This document shows, one piece after another, positions 1 through 8,220 of a stretch of 64,000 bases of DNA (position 1 is the first letter of the stretch; each line of letters begins with the position of its first letter). The position numbers were made by a program, and so were the translations under genes. This DNA comes from Saccharothrix syringae (lineage in GTDB: Bacteria > Actinomycetota > Actinomycetes > Mycobacteriales > Pseudonocardiaceae), in NCBI RefSeq assembly GCF_009498035.1, contig NZ_CP034550.1, positions 2,728,001 through 2,792,000 on the forward strand, in the 5' to 3' direction. The notes under the pieces are model-generated. The model searched no databases. It was not told where the DNA came from and worked only from the letters and a program-made list of their open reading frames with translations.

Positions 1-2
1 GC

Positions 3-464
3 GCCCTGGACCGCCGCGGCCTGGCCCCCCGGGCGCTGCTCGACCGCAACCCGGGCCTGGTCGTCGCCCGCCTGTCCGCCTGGGGCGACCGGCCGGGCTG
101 GGCCGGCCGCCGCGGCTTCGACAGCCTCGTGCAGGCGGGCACCGGCATCGCGGCCGTCGAGGGCGGGCCGGACCGCCCCGGCGCGCTCCCGGCGCAGGCC
201 CTCGACCACGGCACCGGCTACCTGCTGGCCGCCGCCGTGCTGCGCGCCCTGGGCGAGGGCGGCGGGCACGTCGAGCTGTCCCTGGCCGCCACCGCGTCCT
301 GGCTGCTGCACGAGGTCCACCGCACCCCCGCGGCGGGCGGGTACGACCCCGGGCGGTGGCTGTCCGAGACCGGCGCCCTCCCGCCGGTGCGCTACGACGG
401 CGCGCCCGCGACGTGGGGCCGCGCGGCGACGCCGTGGGGCGGGGACGAGCCGGAATGGCTCTGA
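3..464 (+). CDS. CaiB/BaiF-type CoA-transferase, C-terminal part (cut by window edge)
   Basis: The open frame is already running at base 3 and ends with TGA at 462-464, so the gene starts outside the window. The visible 153 residues resemble the C-terminal part of class III (CaiB/BaiF) CoA-transferases: the stretch RLSAWGDRPGWAGRRGFDSL followed by a QAGTGIA motif is typical of that family, which moves CoA between carboxylic acids. The active-site aspartate normally lies further upstream and is not visible, so activity cannot be judged. An in-frame GTG at 129 is an internal codon, not the start. The substrate is unknown. Confidence 0.7.
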   Translation, partial: ALDRRGLAPRALLDRNPGLVVARLSAWGDRPGWAGRRGFDSLVQAGTGIAAVEGGPDRPGALPAQALDHGTGYLLAAAVLRALGEGGGHVELSLAATASWLLHEVHRTPAAGGYDPGRWLSETGALPPVRYDGAPATWGRAATPWGGDEPEWL

Positions 465-468
465 ACTG

Positions 469-483
469 AGTCCACTGTGGACT
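469..483. promoter_or_regulatory. 15-bp palindrome after the CoA-transferase
   Basis: AGTCCACTGTGGACT is a perfect palindrome with 7-base arms around one central T. It lies 5 bases after the CoA-transferase stop and about 140 bases before the kinase gene. The central gap is too short for a good RNA hairpin loop, so a protein-binding site is likelier than a terminator. Function is inferred only. Confidence 0.3.
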
Positions 484-625
484 GTTCGTCGCCCTTGTTG
501 AACGGGCGCGTTCTGGATGCCGCGGGCCACGTGGTGCGGGCGGACCCGCGTGGTGAGCGGACAAACCCCTACTGGAAGTGTTACGACTGAAACGCGCGTT
601 CGAGTGATCACCCGATCGGGTACCC

Positions 626-2272
626 GTGGCGATGAACGTGCGCATGACGTTGGGAGCACCGGTGGAGGACCGCACGATCGCAGGCCGGTACCGGCTGACC
701 GAGAAGATCGGCACGGGTGGGATGGGCGTGGTGTGGCGCGCCGAGGACACGAGGCTGCGCCGCATCGTCGCGGTGAAGGAGCTGATGTCCCGCTCCGGGT
801 TCGACCAGGAGTCGGTCGACCGCGCCGTGCGCGAGGGGCGGATCGCGGCCAGGTTGCAGCACCCCAACGTGATCGCGCTCTACGACGTGGTCGAGCACGA
901 CGGCCACCCCTGGCTGGTGATGGAGTACCTGCCGTCGCGCAGCCTGGCCGGGGTGCTGGCCGAGCGGGGCACGCTGCCGCCCGACGAGGTGGCGCGGCTC
1001 GGCGGGCAGCTCGCCTCGGGCCTGTCCGCCGCGCACGCGGCCGGGGTGGTGCACCGCGACGTCAAGCCGGGCAACGTGCTGGTCACCGAGTTCGGCACGG
1101 TCAAGCTCACCGACTTCGGCACCTCGCGCGCGGCCGACGAGGTCACCGTCACCGCGTCCGGCATGCTCGTCGGCACCCCCGCCTACCTGGCGCCGGAGGT
1201 GGCGCGCGGCGACCGGGGCGGGTTCCCGGCCGACGTGTTCGCGCTCGGCGCCACCCTGTACGCGGCGGTGGAGGGCGAGCCGCCGTTCGGCGTGGACGGC
1301 AACGCGATCGCCCTGCTGCACCGGGTGGCGGACGGGCGGTTCGCGCCACCGGAGCACGCGGGGCCGCTCGGGCCGGTGCTGATGCGCCTGCTGGACCCCA
1401 ACCCCGAGACCCGGCCGACCATGGCCGAGGCCGAGCGCATGCTCAACGACGTGCGGTTCGAGCACAAGGCCAAGGCGACCGCGCTGCTGGCCGCCCCGCT
1501 GGCCCCCGTGGAGCCGGCGGAGCAGTCGGAAGCGCCGGCACCGGTGGTCCCGGCGGCCCCGGAACCGGTGCCGGCCGCCGAACCGACCCCGCAGCCGGTG
1601 TCCCGGCCGGCGCCCGCCCCCGTCCCGGCACCCGCACCGCCGCTGTCCCAGCCGTCCCCCCGGTCCCAGCCGTCCCCGGTGTCGAGGCCGCCGGAGGAGG
1701 GGCGGGGCGACCGCAAGGCCCTCGCCGCGCTGGGCATCGCGGTGCTGCTGGTCGCGGCCCTGGTGGTCTACCTGCTCAACCGGGGCGACGACGACCCGTC
1801 GACGGGCTCGGGCCCGGGCGAGACCACCACGTCGGCCCAGCCCACGACCACCGGGCAGCAACAGCAGCCGCCCGTCGAGCCCACCACCGAGCCCCAGCAG
1901 CAGACCACCACCACGACGACCACCACCGAGCCGCCGCAGACGACGACCCAGGACACCACGCAGCCACCCGCCGAGGTCGGCGCGGCCCAGGCCCTGACCG
2001 ACTACTACGCCCTGCTGCCGAACAACCTGGAGGCCGGCTACGCCCGCCTGAGCGACCGGATGAAGGCCGCGCGGGCGCCCAGCTTCGCGGCTTACCAGGA
2101 GTTCTGGGGCCGGATGAGCGCGGTGACCGTGTCGAACGCGAGCGAGACGGGCCCGAACACGGTGTCCGCGACGATCACCTACACCTACCGCGGTGGCGGG
2201 ACGGAGTCGGAGACCAACGTCTACACGCTGGTCAAGGCCAGCGGCCAGTGGCTGATCGACACCCAGAACTGA
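626..2272 (+). CDS. PknB-type transmembrane Ser/Thr protein kinase with extracellular NTF2-like domain
   Basis: A 548-residue eukaryotic-type kinase. The N-terminal domain has a glycine loop (GTGGMG, residues 29-34), catalytic lysine K51, HRDVKPGN (143-150), DFG (163-165) and an APE motif near 190, so it should be active. A proline-rich linker (about 285-360), one membrane helix (about 366-386) and a Thr/Gln-rich stalk follow. The last 99 residues resemble SnoaL/NTF2-like extracellular domains and could sense a ligand; that role is inferred. The start is GTG at 626; an ATG two codons on (632) is equally possible. No PASTA repeats are present, so it is unlike the cell-wall kinase PknB itself. 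Confidence 0.9.
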   Translation: MAMNVRMTLGAPVEDRTIAGRYRLTEKIGTGGMGVVWRAEDTRLRRIVAVKELMSRSGFDQESVDRAVREGRIAARLQHPNVIALYDVVEHDGHPWLVMEYLPSRSLAGVLAERGTLPPDEVARLGGQLASGLSAAHAAGVVHRDVKPGNVLVTEFGTVKLTDFGTSRAADEVTVTASGMLVGTPAYLAPEVARGDRGGFPADVFALGATLYAAVEGEPPFGVDGNAIALLHRVADGRFAPPEHAGPLGPVLMRLLDPNPETRPTMAEAERMLNDVRFEHKAKATALLAAPLAPVEPAEQSEAPAPVVPAAPEPVPAAEPTPQPVSRPAPAPVPAPAPPLSQPSPRSQPSPVSRPPEEGRGDRKALAALGIAVLLVAALVVYLLNRGDDDPSTGSGPGETTTSAQPTTTGQQQQPPVEPTTEPQQQTTTTTTTTEPPQTTTQDTTQPPAEVGAAQALTDYYALLPNNLEAGYARLSDRMKAARAPSFAAYQEFWGRMSAVTVSNASETGPNTVSATITYTYRGGGTESETNVYTLVKASGQWLIDTQN

Positions 2273-2312
2273 CGGTTCGGAAACGGTTGGACGGCACCGG
2301 GAGAATCCCCGC

Positions 2313-2840
2313 ATGGGGGAGACGACCGTGCGCCCGGCCGGGCCCGACGACGCCGACGGCATCGCGCGCGTCCACACGACCGCCTGGCAGACCGCCTACC
2401 GGGGCGTGCTGCCGGACGACTTCCTGGACGGGCTGAGCCCGTCGCGGCGGGCCGGGGCGTGGCGCCGCGCGCTCCTCGGGCGGGAGGGCGCGGTGCACGT
2501 GGCCGTCGACGGCACCGAGGTGGTCGGCTTCGCCGCCACCGGCCCGGCCCGCGACGACGACCTGCGGGGACGCGGGTTCGTCGAACTCCAGGCCGTCTAC
2601 GTGGACCCGGCGCGGTGGGGGAGCGGCATCGGGTTCGCCCTGCTCGGCGCGGCACTGGCGGACGCGGGACCGGTGGTCCTGTGGGTGCTGGCGGACAACC
2701 CGGGGGCGCGCCGGTTCTACGAGCGGGCGGGCTTCGCCCCGGACGGCACCACGCGCACGGGGACCATCGGCGGCCGGGACGTGGCCGAGGTCCGCTACGC
2801 CAGGACGGCCGCGGCCGGAATCGCCGGTGCGGCTCCGTGA
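2313..2840 (+). CDS. GNAT family N-acetyltransferase
   Basis: 175 residues, the usual length for a GNAT enzyme, which transfers an acetyl group from acetyl-CoA to an amine. The N-terminus (VRPAGPDDADGIARVHTTAW) is the standard first strand and helix. The acetyl-CoA loop is recognisable around residues 95-110 (VDPARWGSGIGFALL, a variant of Q/RxxGxG/A), and the C-terminal NPGARRFYERAGF motif is classic. A purine-rich GGGAGA lies 6-12 bases before the ATG. The gene is 40 bases after the kinase and may be cotranscribed. The substrate is unknown. Confidence 0.9.
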   Translation: MGETTVRPAGPDDADGIARVHTTAWQTAYRGVLPDDFLDGLSPSRRAGAWRRALLGREGAVHVAVDGTEVVGFAATGPARDDDLRGRGFVELQAVYVDPARWGSGIGFALLGAALADAGPVVLWVLADNPGARRFYERAGFAPDGTTRTGTIGGRDVAEVRYARTAAAGIAGAAP

Positions 2841-2899
2841 GGTGCGCGGCACGAGGGGTTCCGCGCGGGCGGCACACCCGGCACGGCGCGGTGGAGCGG

Positions 2900-2956
2900 A
2901 GCCCGGACCGGGGTGGGGCGACGGCAACCACCGCGGTCGCCTGCCCCGTCCGGGCT
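2900..2956. terminator. long hairpin between convergent genes
   Basis: AGCCCGGAC (2900-2908) pairs perfectly with GTCCGGGCT (2948-2956). Inside, GGGG/CCCC and GCGAC/GTCGC can extend the structure. It lies between the convergent acetyltransferase and XRE regulator genes and overlaps the regulator's stop codon, so it could stop transcription from both sides. There is no T tract, which is usual for terminators in high-G+C actinomycetes. Confidence 0.45.
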
Positions 2957-3869
2957 AGTCGGGCCACTCCCAGGCCACGCAGAACATCCCGGGCCCGAAG
3001 TTCAGCGCCACCGCGTGGGTGTACCCGTCGGGCGTCACCGACATCCGCCGGTGCTCCACCGGGTGCGGCGCGTCCGGCTTGACCGCGTACCGGCGGACCG
3101 ACGCGGGCAGCGCCGCCGGGTCGAACTGCACCTCCACCGCGTAGTCGCGCACCGGCGTGCGGAACTGGCTGCAGTAGGTGTCGTCACCGCGCGGGTAGGG
3201 CGGCCCGTCGACCACGGACGCGTACTCGACCACGATCGTCTCGCCGCGCGCCAGCACCCGGTCGAACAGCAGCTCCGCCGCGACCACCCCGTCCCGCTCC
3301 CGCCGGACCACCCGGCCCAGCGCGCACGACCGGATCGGCACGATCCGCGGCGCCGGCCCCGGCTGGGTGAGGTCGTGCACGGTCACCCACCGGTCGGCGC
3401 CGTCGCGCTCGGCCCGCAGCACCTGCCGGGTCCGCACGGTCCGCACGCCCCGGTCCGCCGCCACCTCCACCGCGATGTGCAGGGTCATCCTGCTCAGCGC
3501 CTCGTCCCGGTCGACCAGCGACAGCACCGGTTCCACCCGGCCGCGGTCGGGCCACAGCTCCTCCAGCGGCGGCGCGTCGGCCGTCCGCCGGGTCCGCCCG
3601 CGCGACCGGGGCTCGCCGAGCAGGCCGGTCAGCGCGCCGGGCGCCAGCTCCAGCACCTCCTCCAGGTGCCGCACGGCCCGCAGCGACCCGCGCCGCTCGG
3701 GCCTGCTGCGCCCGGACTGCCAGTAGCTCAGCGCGGCCACGCTGATCTCCGTGCCGCGCGCCCGCAGCCGCTCGCGGATGCGCTCCAGGCCCAGGCCCCG
3801 CGCGGCGATCGCGGCGCGCAGCGCCCCGGCGAAGGGATCCGCGGGGGAGACGCGGTCGCGGGCGTCCAT
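2955..3869 (-). CDS. XRE-type helix-turn-helix regulator with long C-terminal domain
   Basis: 304 residues. Residues about 12-65 form an XRE-like DNA-binding domain (ISVAALSYWQSGRSRPER matches the recognition helix and turn), followed by a segment describing a ranked ELAPGALTGLLG pattern common in actinomycete members. The remaining 220 residues form a domain of unknown function, conserved in related actinomycete regulators, that may sense a signal. The ATG at 3869 has a good ribosome site (AGGAGG, 5 bases upstream). A TACGCGTA palindrome at 3898-3905 lies about 30 bases upstream and might be an autoregulatory site. It is divergent from the peptidase gene. Confidence 0.8.
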   Translation of the reverse strand: MDARDRVSPADPFAGALRAAIAARGLGLERIRERLRARGTEISVAALSYWQSGRSRPERRGSLRAVRHLEEVLELAPGALTGLLGEPRSRGRTRRTADAPPLEELWPDRGRVEPVLSLVDRDEALSRMTLHIAVEVAADRGVRTVRTRQVLRAERDGADRWVTVHDLTQPGPAPRIVPIRSCALGRVVRRERDGVVAAELLFDRVLARGETIVVEYASVVDGPPYPRGDDTYCSQFRTPVRDYAVEVQFDPAALPASVRRYAVKPDAPHPVEHRRMSVTPDGYTHAVALNFGPGMFCVAWEWPD

Positions 3870-4034
3870 CGGGCCTCCTGTTCGCGTCGGCTGACGTTAC
3901 GCGTACCCACCCGGCGCGCGGTAGAACCCGCTGCGGGTCCACGCACCCCCGTGCACAGTGGACGGCCGCCCGCCGGTTCACGGTTGTGGACAGCGGCGAT
4001 TCCGTTTCCACACCAAGCCGTCTAAGGTCGCCCG

Positions 4035-6197
4035 ATGCCCCAGCGAACGTGGTCGGCGGTGGCGTGGCTCCTAGTGATCGCCGCGGTGGGCGCGCTCGCC
4101 GTGCTCGCGTTCCGGCCGCCCGCGCCGCTCGCCGACGCCCCGCCCGCCGAGTTCGCGGCCGGGCGCGCGGAGGAGCACCTGCGGGCCGTGGCGCGGTGGC
4201 CGCACCCCGTCGGGTCGCCCGACAACGAGCGCGTGCGCCGGTACCTGGTCGACACCGCCGGGGGTTTCGGCGCCGACGTGTCGGTCGAGACCGACGACGT
4301 GGTCGTCCCGTGGCGCGGCGTGCAGCGGATCGCCACCACGCACAACGTCGTCGCCCGCGTGCCCGGCGCGGACCCGACGGGCAGGGCGTTGCTGCTGGTC
4401 GCGCACTACGACTCGGTGCCGACGGGGCCCGGTGCTGCGGACGACGGCGCGGCGGTCGCCGCGATGCTGGAGACCTTGCGGGCCCTCGGGGAACGCCCCG
4501 TGCGCAACGACGTGGTGTTCCTGTTCACCGACGGCGAGGAGGCGGGCCGGCTCGGCGCGGAGGCTTTCGTGCGGCGCCACGGCGTCGGCGACTACGGCGC
4601 GGTGCTGAACTGGGAGGCCCGCGGCAGCGGCGGACCGGTGTGGATGTTCGAGACCGGGCCCGGCGACGGGCCGCTGGTGTCGGCGTTCGCGGCGGCCTCC
4701 GGCAGGCCCATCGCGAACTCGCTGGCCGCCGAGGTCTACCGGCTGATGCCGAACTACAGCGACTTCACCGTGTTCCTCGCCGCGGGGGCGCGCGGGCTCA
4801 ACAGCGCGTTCATCGAGGGCGTCCACGACTACCACTCGCCCTACGACGACCTGGCCCGGCTGGACCGCGGCAGCCTCCAGCACCACGGCGAGACGATGGT
4901 CGGCCTGGTGCGCGGGCTGGGGAACGCGGACCTGCGCGCGGTGGACGGCGGGCGGGCGGTGTACTTCGACCTGTTCTCCCGGGTGCTGGTGCACTACCCG
5001 ATGTGGCTCGCCGTCGTCCTGGCGGCGGTGACGGTCCTGGGATTGGCGCTGCTGATCCGGGTTGGACGGTTGCGGGTGCGGCGCGTGCTGCGGGTCGCCG
5101 GCGTGGCCGCGGGCGCGGTGGTGGTGGCGGCCGGGCTGGCGTTCGGGGTGTGGCGGCTGGTGGCGGTGCTGCGGCCGGGGTTGGCGTTCCTGGCGCTGTC
5201 CGAGCCGTACGAGCGGGGCTGGTTCGTCGCCGGGTTCGCCGTGCTGGGGTTGGCGGTCCTGCTCGCGGCGGCGGTGGTGGTGCGGCGGTGCGAACCGGCG
5301 GAGGTCGTCGCGGGCGCGCTGGTGGTGCCCGCGGTGCTGCTGGCGGTCACCGCGGTCGCCCTGCCGGGTGCGAGCTTCCTGTTCCAGTGGCCGCTGGCGG
5401 CGGGCCTGGTGGCGGTGCGGCGGCCGGGCCTGGCGTTCCTGCCGCCGCTGGTGGCCGCCGCGATCCACCCGCCGCTGGTGGGCACCCTGCTGGTGGCGCT
5501 GGGCATGCCGCTGGTCGCGGTGGGGGTGGCGTTCGCGCTGCTGGTGGGGGTGCTGCTGCTGCCGCTGTTCCGGGGCCTCCCGCGCTACTGCGCGGCCGTG
5601 GCCGCGGTGGTGGCGCTGGCCCTGGTCGCGACGGGCGCGGTGCGGTCCGGCGCCGGGCCGGACGAGCCGCGCCCGGACGCGCTGGTGTACCGGCTCGACA
5701 CCGAGGGCGGCCGGGCCGACTGGCTGTCCGGCGACCCCGGCACGGACGCGTGGACCGCCCGGGTGCTGGGCGATCGACCGGAACGGGTGACGCTCAGCGA
5801 CGAGCACCCGGTGCTGGACAAGCCGCTGATGCGCGCCGACGCCCCGGTGCTGGACCTGCCCGCGCCCACCGCCGGGCTGTCCGGCGGGGTCGTGCGCGTC
5901 ACCCCCGGCGCGCGGGCCTGGCGCACCCACGTCGCCCTGACCGGCCTGCGCGACTGCCGCTTCGCCGGCCACCCGCTCGACGACCGGCTGCTGGAGCTGT
6001 ACGGCACCGCGCCGCGCGAGGTCGACTGCACCCGTGAGCCCGGCGTGCCCGTCGTGGTCGAGGTGACCGACCAGTGGCCCGGCCTGCCCGAGGAGGCCGC
6101 CGCCCTGGTCGGCCCGCGCCCGCCGGACGCGATGCCGGTGCAGTCCGGGAGCCGCGCCCACGACGCCGCGCTGGTCCGGGCGGTGTTCCGGTTCTGA
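4035..6197 (+). CDS. M28-family membrane zinc peptidase
   Basis: 720 residues. A signal anchor lies at about 8-27. The M28 peptidase domain (about 40-320) shows zinc ligands and catalytic residues in their family contexts: HYD (124-126), the ADDGA loop (D136/D137) and DGEEAG (E168/E169), with a later HDYHSPYDD motif carrying another ligand. The second half has about eight membrane helices followed by a roughly 180-residue soluble C-terminal part. This layout matches the eukaryotic ER/vacuolar membrane M28 proteases and their actinobacterial relatives, which remove N-terminal residues from peptides. The ATG at 4035 has AAGGT upstream. The substrate is unknown. Confidence 0.85.
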   Translation: MPQRTWSAVAWLLVIAAVGALAVLAFRPPAPLADAPPAEFAAGRAEEHLRAVARWPHPVGSPDNERVRRYLVDTAGGFGADVSVETDDVVVPWRGVQRIATTHNVVARVPGADPTGRALLLVAHYDSVPTGPGAADDGAAVAAMLETLRALGERPVRNDVVFLFTDGEEAGRLGAEAFVRRHGVGDYGAVLNWEARGSGGPVWMFETGPGDGPLVSAFAAASGRPIANSLAAEVYRLMPNYSDFTVFLAAGARGLNSAFIEGVHDYHSPYDDLARLDRGSLQHHGETMVGLVRGLGNADLRAVDGGRAVYFDLFSRVLVHYPMWLAVVLAAVTVLGLALLIRVGRLRVRRVLRVAGVAAGAVVVAAGLAFGVWRLVAVLRPGLAFLALSEPYERGWFVAGFAVLGLAVLLAAAVVVRRCEPAEVVAGALVVPAVLLAVTAVALPGASFLFQWPLAAGLVAVRRPGLAFLPPLVAAAIHPPLVGTLLVALGMPLVAVGVAFALLVGVLLLPLFRGLPRYCAAVAAVVALALVATGAVRSGAGPDEPRPDALVYRLDTEGGRADWLSGDPGTDAWTARVLGDRPERVTLSDEHPVLDKPLMRADAPVLDLPAPTAGLSGGVVRVTPGARAWRTHVALTGLRDCRFAGHPLDDRLLELYGTAPREVDCTREPGVPVVVEVTDQWPGLPEEAAALVGPRPPDAMPVQSGSRAHDAALVRAVFRF

Positions 6198-6255
6198 GCA
6201 CCCGGGCCGGGCGGCTCCCCCGTGCGGGCCGTGCCGGGCACGTAACCTGGGTGCC

Positions 6256-7128
6256 ATGCGCACACGGCCGACGCTGAGCTGGACGGCCACCGGCGCGCCG
6301 CTGCCGCGCACCGAAGACCTCACCGAGGTGGAGCGGGCGCTCGCGGCGGGCCGGGTCCTGGTGCTCAGCGGCGCGGGGCTGTCCACCGAGTCCGGCATCC
6401 CCGACTACCGGGGTGCCGCGGGCAGCCTGCGCAAGCACACCCCGATGACCTACGACGAGTTCGTCGGCGGCGAGGCGGGCAGGCGGCGGTACTGGGCGCG
6501 CAGCCACCTCGGCTGGCGCGCCATCGCCCGCGCCCGGCCCAACGCGGGCCACCGCGCGGTGACCCGCCTGCACGCGGCCGGGCTGGTCAGCGGGGTGATC
6601 ACGCAGAACGTCGACGGCCTGCACCAGGCCGCGGGCACCCCCGACGTGGTCGAGCTGCACGGCGGCCTCGACCGGGTGGTGTGCCTGGCCTGCCGCCGGC
6701 TCAGCCCGCGCGAGGAGCTGGACCGCAGGCTGCGCGCGGCCAACCCCGGGTTCGCGGCGCGCGCCTCCCGGGTCAACCCCGACGGCGACGCGGACCTGCC
6801 CGACGAGCAGGTGCGGTCGTTCGCCCTGGTCGACTGCGCGGACTGCGGCGGGGTGCTCAAACCGGACGTCGTGTTCTTCGGCGAGAACGTGCCCCGGCCG
6901 CGCGTCGACCACTGCCGGGCGCTGGTCGACGCGGCCGACGCGCTGCTGGTGCTGGGCTCGTCGCTGACGGTGATGTCCGGGCTGCGGTTCGTCCGGCGCG
7001 CGGCCGGGGCGGGCAAGCCGGTGCTGATCGTCAACCGGGGCGAGACCAGGGGCGACGCGCACGCGACCACCCGCGTCGACCTGCCGCTCGGCGAGGCCCT
7101 GACCACCCTGGCCGACCGCCTGGCCTAG
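6256..7128 (+). CDS. SIR2-family NAD-dependent protein deacylase (sirtuin)
   Basis: 290 residues, full length for a bacterial sirtuin. The NAD-binding motif GAGLSTESGIPDYR is at 39-52, TQNVDGLH at 116-123, catalytic His in ELHGG (H135), and the zinc ribbon uses C143/C146 and C194/C197. KPDVVFFGE (202-210) and GSSLTV complete the Rossmann fold. All catalytic residues are present, so it should remove acyl groups from lysines using NAD+. The long spacing between the two CxxC pairs resembles class II (SIRT4-like) sirtuins. The ATG at 6256 has only a weak ribosome site. Confidence 0.93.
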   Translation: MRTRPTLSWTATGAPLPRTEDLTEVERALAAGRVLVLSGAGLSTESGIPDYRGAAGSLRKHTPMTYDEFVGGEAGRRRYWARSHLGWRAIARARPNAGHRAVTRLHAAGLVSGVITQNVDGLHQAAGTPDVVELHGGLDRVVCLACRRLSPREELDRRLRAANPGFAARASRVNPDGDADLPDEQVRSFALVDCADCGGVLKPDVVFFGENVPRPRVDHCRALVDAADALLVLGSSLTVMSGLRFVRRAAGAGKPVLIVNRGETRGDAHATTRVDLPLGEALTTLADRLA

Positions 7129-7187
7129 GTGGTCCACCGGACGCGTCGGTGCGGGACCGCGAGTGCCACGGTGGCCCGACGGGCGGT

Positions 7188-8102
7188 TCAGCCGCGCCCC
7201 GGCACCCACGTCCCGTCCCCGGGCCGCGCGCTGCCGAGGTGGTCGCGCAGCGCGGCGAGCGCCGGGTGCGGGTTGTCGGCGCGCCAAAGCAGCCAGTGCG
7301 GGTAGACCGGCGTCGGGGCGCGCAGGTCGACGCGCCGCAGGTCCTGGTCGGCGGGCCAGACGAGCCGGGTCCGCTCGCCCACGAAGGTGGCCAGCCCCGG
7401 GTCGTCGGCGATCACGTCCAGCAGCGGCTCGGTGCCGGAGTGCGGGCCGACCACGTCGATGGCGAGCCCGAACGCGGCGGCCAGCTCGGCGTAGTAGGCG
7501 GTCCACTCGGCGCCGGCGACGAGGCCGGGCACCCAGATCCGGTGCCCGGCCAGGTGCTCGGGCGCGACCGCGCGGGCGGCGGCGAGCCGGTGCGCCGGGC
7601 CGGTGAGGAGCTGGACCGGCTCGTAGAGGACCGGGGTGGCCTCGACGCCGTCGGGGAGCCGCGTGGCCGGGGCGAGGAAGCGGAACGACGCGTCGACCGC
7701 GCCGGAGCGGACGGCGGTGACCGCCGCGTCGGCCTCGGGCAGCTTCACCACGTCCAGCTCGACGCCGGGGTGCGCGCGGTGGAAGTCGCGCAGCAGGTCG
7801 GCCGGGGCGAGGCGGCGGCCGACCACGTCGACGCGCAGGGCCCGGCTGCCGGGCCGCACCGAGGCGACGGCCCGCTCCTCGGCCCGGAGCAGGTCGCGGG
7901 CGTGGGGGAGGAACGCCTGGCCGTCGACGGTGAGCCGGGCACCGCGCGGGGTGCGGGCGAACAGCCGCACGCCGAGGTCCCGCTCCAGGGCCGCCACGCG
8001 CTTGGAGACCGCCTGCTGGCTGATCGACAGCTCGTCGGCGGCCTGCTGGAAGCGGCCCGCGTCCACGACGGCGACGAACGTGCGCACGGCGTCCAGGTCC
8101 AC
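7188..8102 (-). CDS. LysR-family transcriptional regulator
   Basis: About 304 residues if translation starts at GTG 8102 (protein beginning MDLDAVRTFVAVVDAGRFQQ), which fits the family N-terminus; an upstream in-frame GTG at 8141 would add 13 residues that overlap an operator. The winged HTH (residues about 1-60, with AADELSISQQAVSKRVAALE) is followed by a LysR substrate-binding domain. It is divergent from the MFS exporter at 8221, the classic arrangement for a LysR protein controlling its neighbour, and the shared intergenic region carries two identical-pattern palindromes. The inducer is unknown. Confidence 0.9.
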   Translation of the reverse strand: MDLDAVRTFVAVVDAGRFQQAADELSISQQAVSKRVAALERDLGVRLFARTPRGARLTVDGQAFLPHARDLLRAEERAVASVRPGSRALRVDVVGRRLAPADLLRDFHRAHPGVELDVVKLPEADAAVTAVRSGAVDASFRFLAPATRLPDGVEATPVLYEPVQLLTGPAHRLAAARAVAPEHLAGHRIWVPGLVAGAEWTAYYAELAAAFGLAIDVVGPHSGTEPLLDVIADDPGLATFVGERTRLVWPADQDLRRVDLRAPTPVYPHWLLWRADNPHPALAALRDHLGSARPGDGTWVPGRG

Positions 8103-8122
8103 GACGCCCGACCCTAGCCGCA

Positions 8123-8210
8123 CAACCCGCGGTTGTGGCACGTGCGGCCGGCGGTTGTTTGATCAGGCGGTCCGGTCCCCGGTTTGCTGTGCCCGGTCAA
8201 CCGACGGTTG
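8123..8210. promoter_or_regulatory. paired CAACC-N3-GGTTG operators for the LysR regulator
   Basis: CAACC-CGC-GGTTG (8123-8135, extended to 7-base arms CACAACC/GGTTGTG) and CAACC-GAC-GGTTG (8198-8210) are two copies of one palindrome, centred 75 bases apart, with an extra GGTTG half site at 8153. The first lies just upstream of the LysR start and the second immediately before the exporter's ribosome site. LysR proteins typically bind such dyads as tetramers across divergent promoters, so this is a well-supported operator pair. Confidence 0.6.
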
Positions 8211-8220
8211 GGGGGAACGG

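Noticed and set aside
611..620. CCCGATCGGG palindrome just before the first kinase gene
   Set aside because: A 10-base palindrome of this composition is expected often by chance in such G+C-rich DNA and has no partner site.
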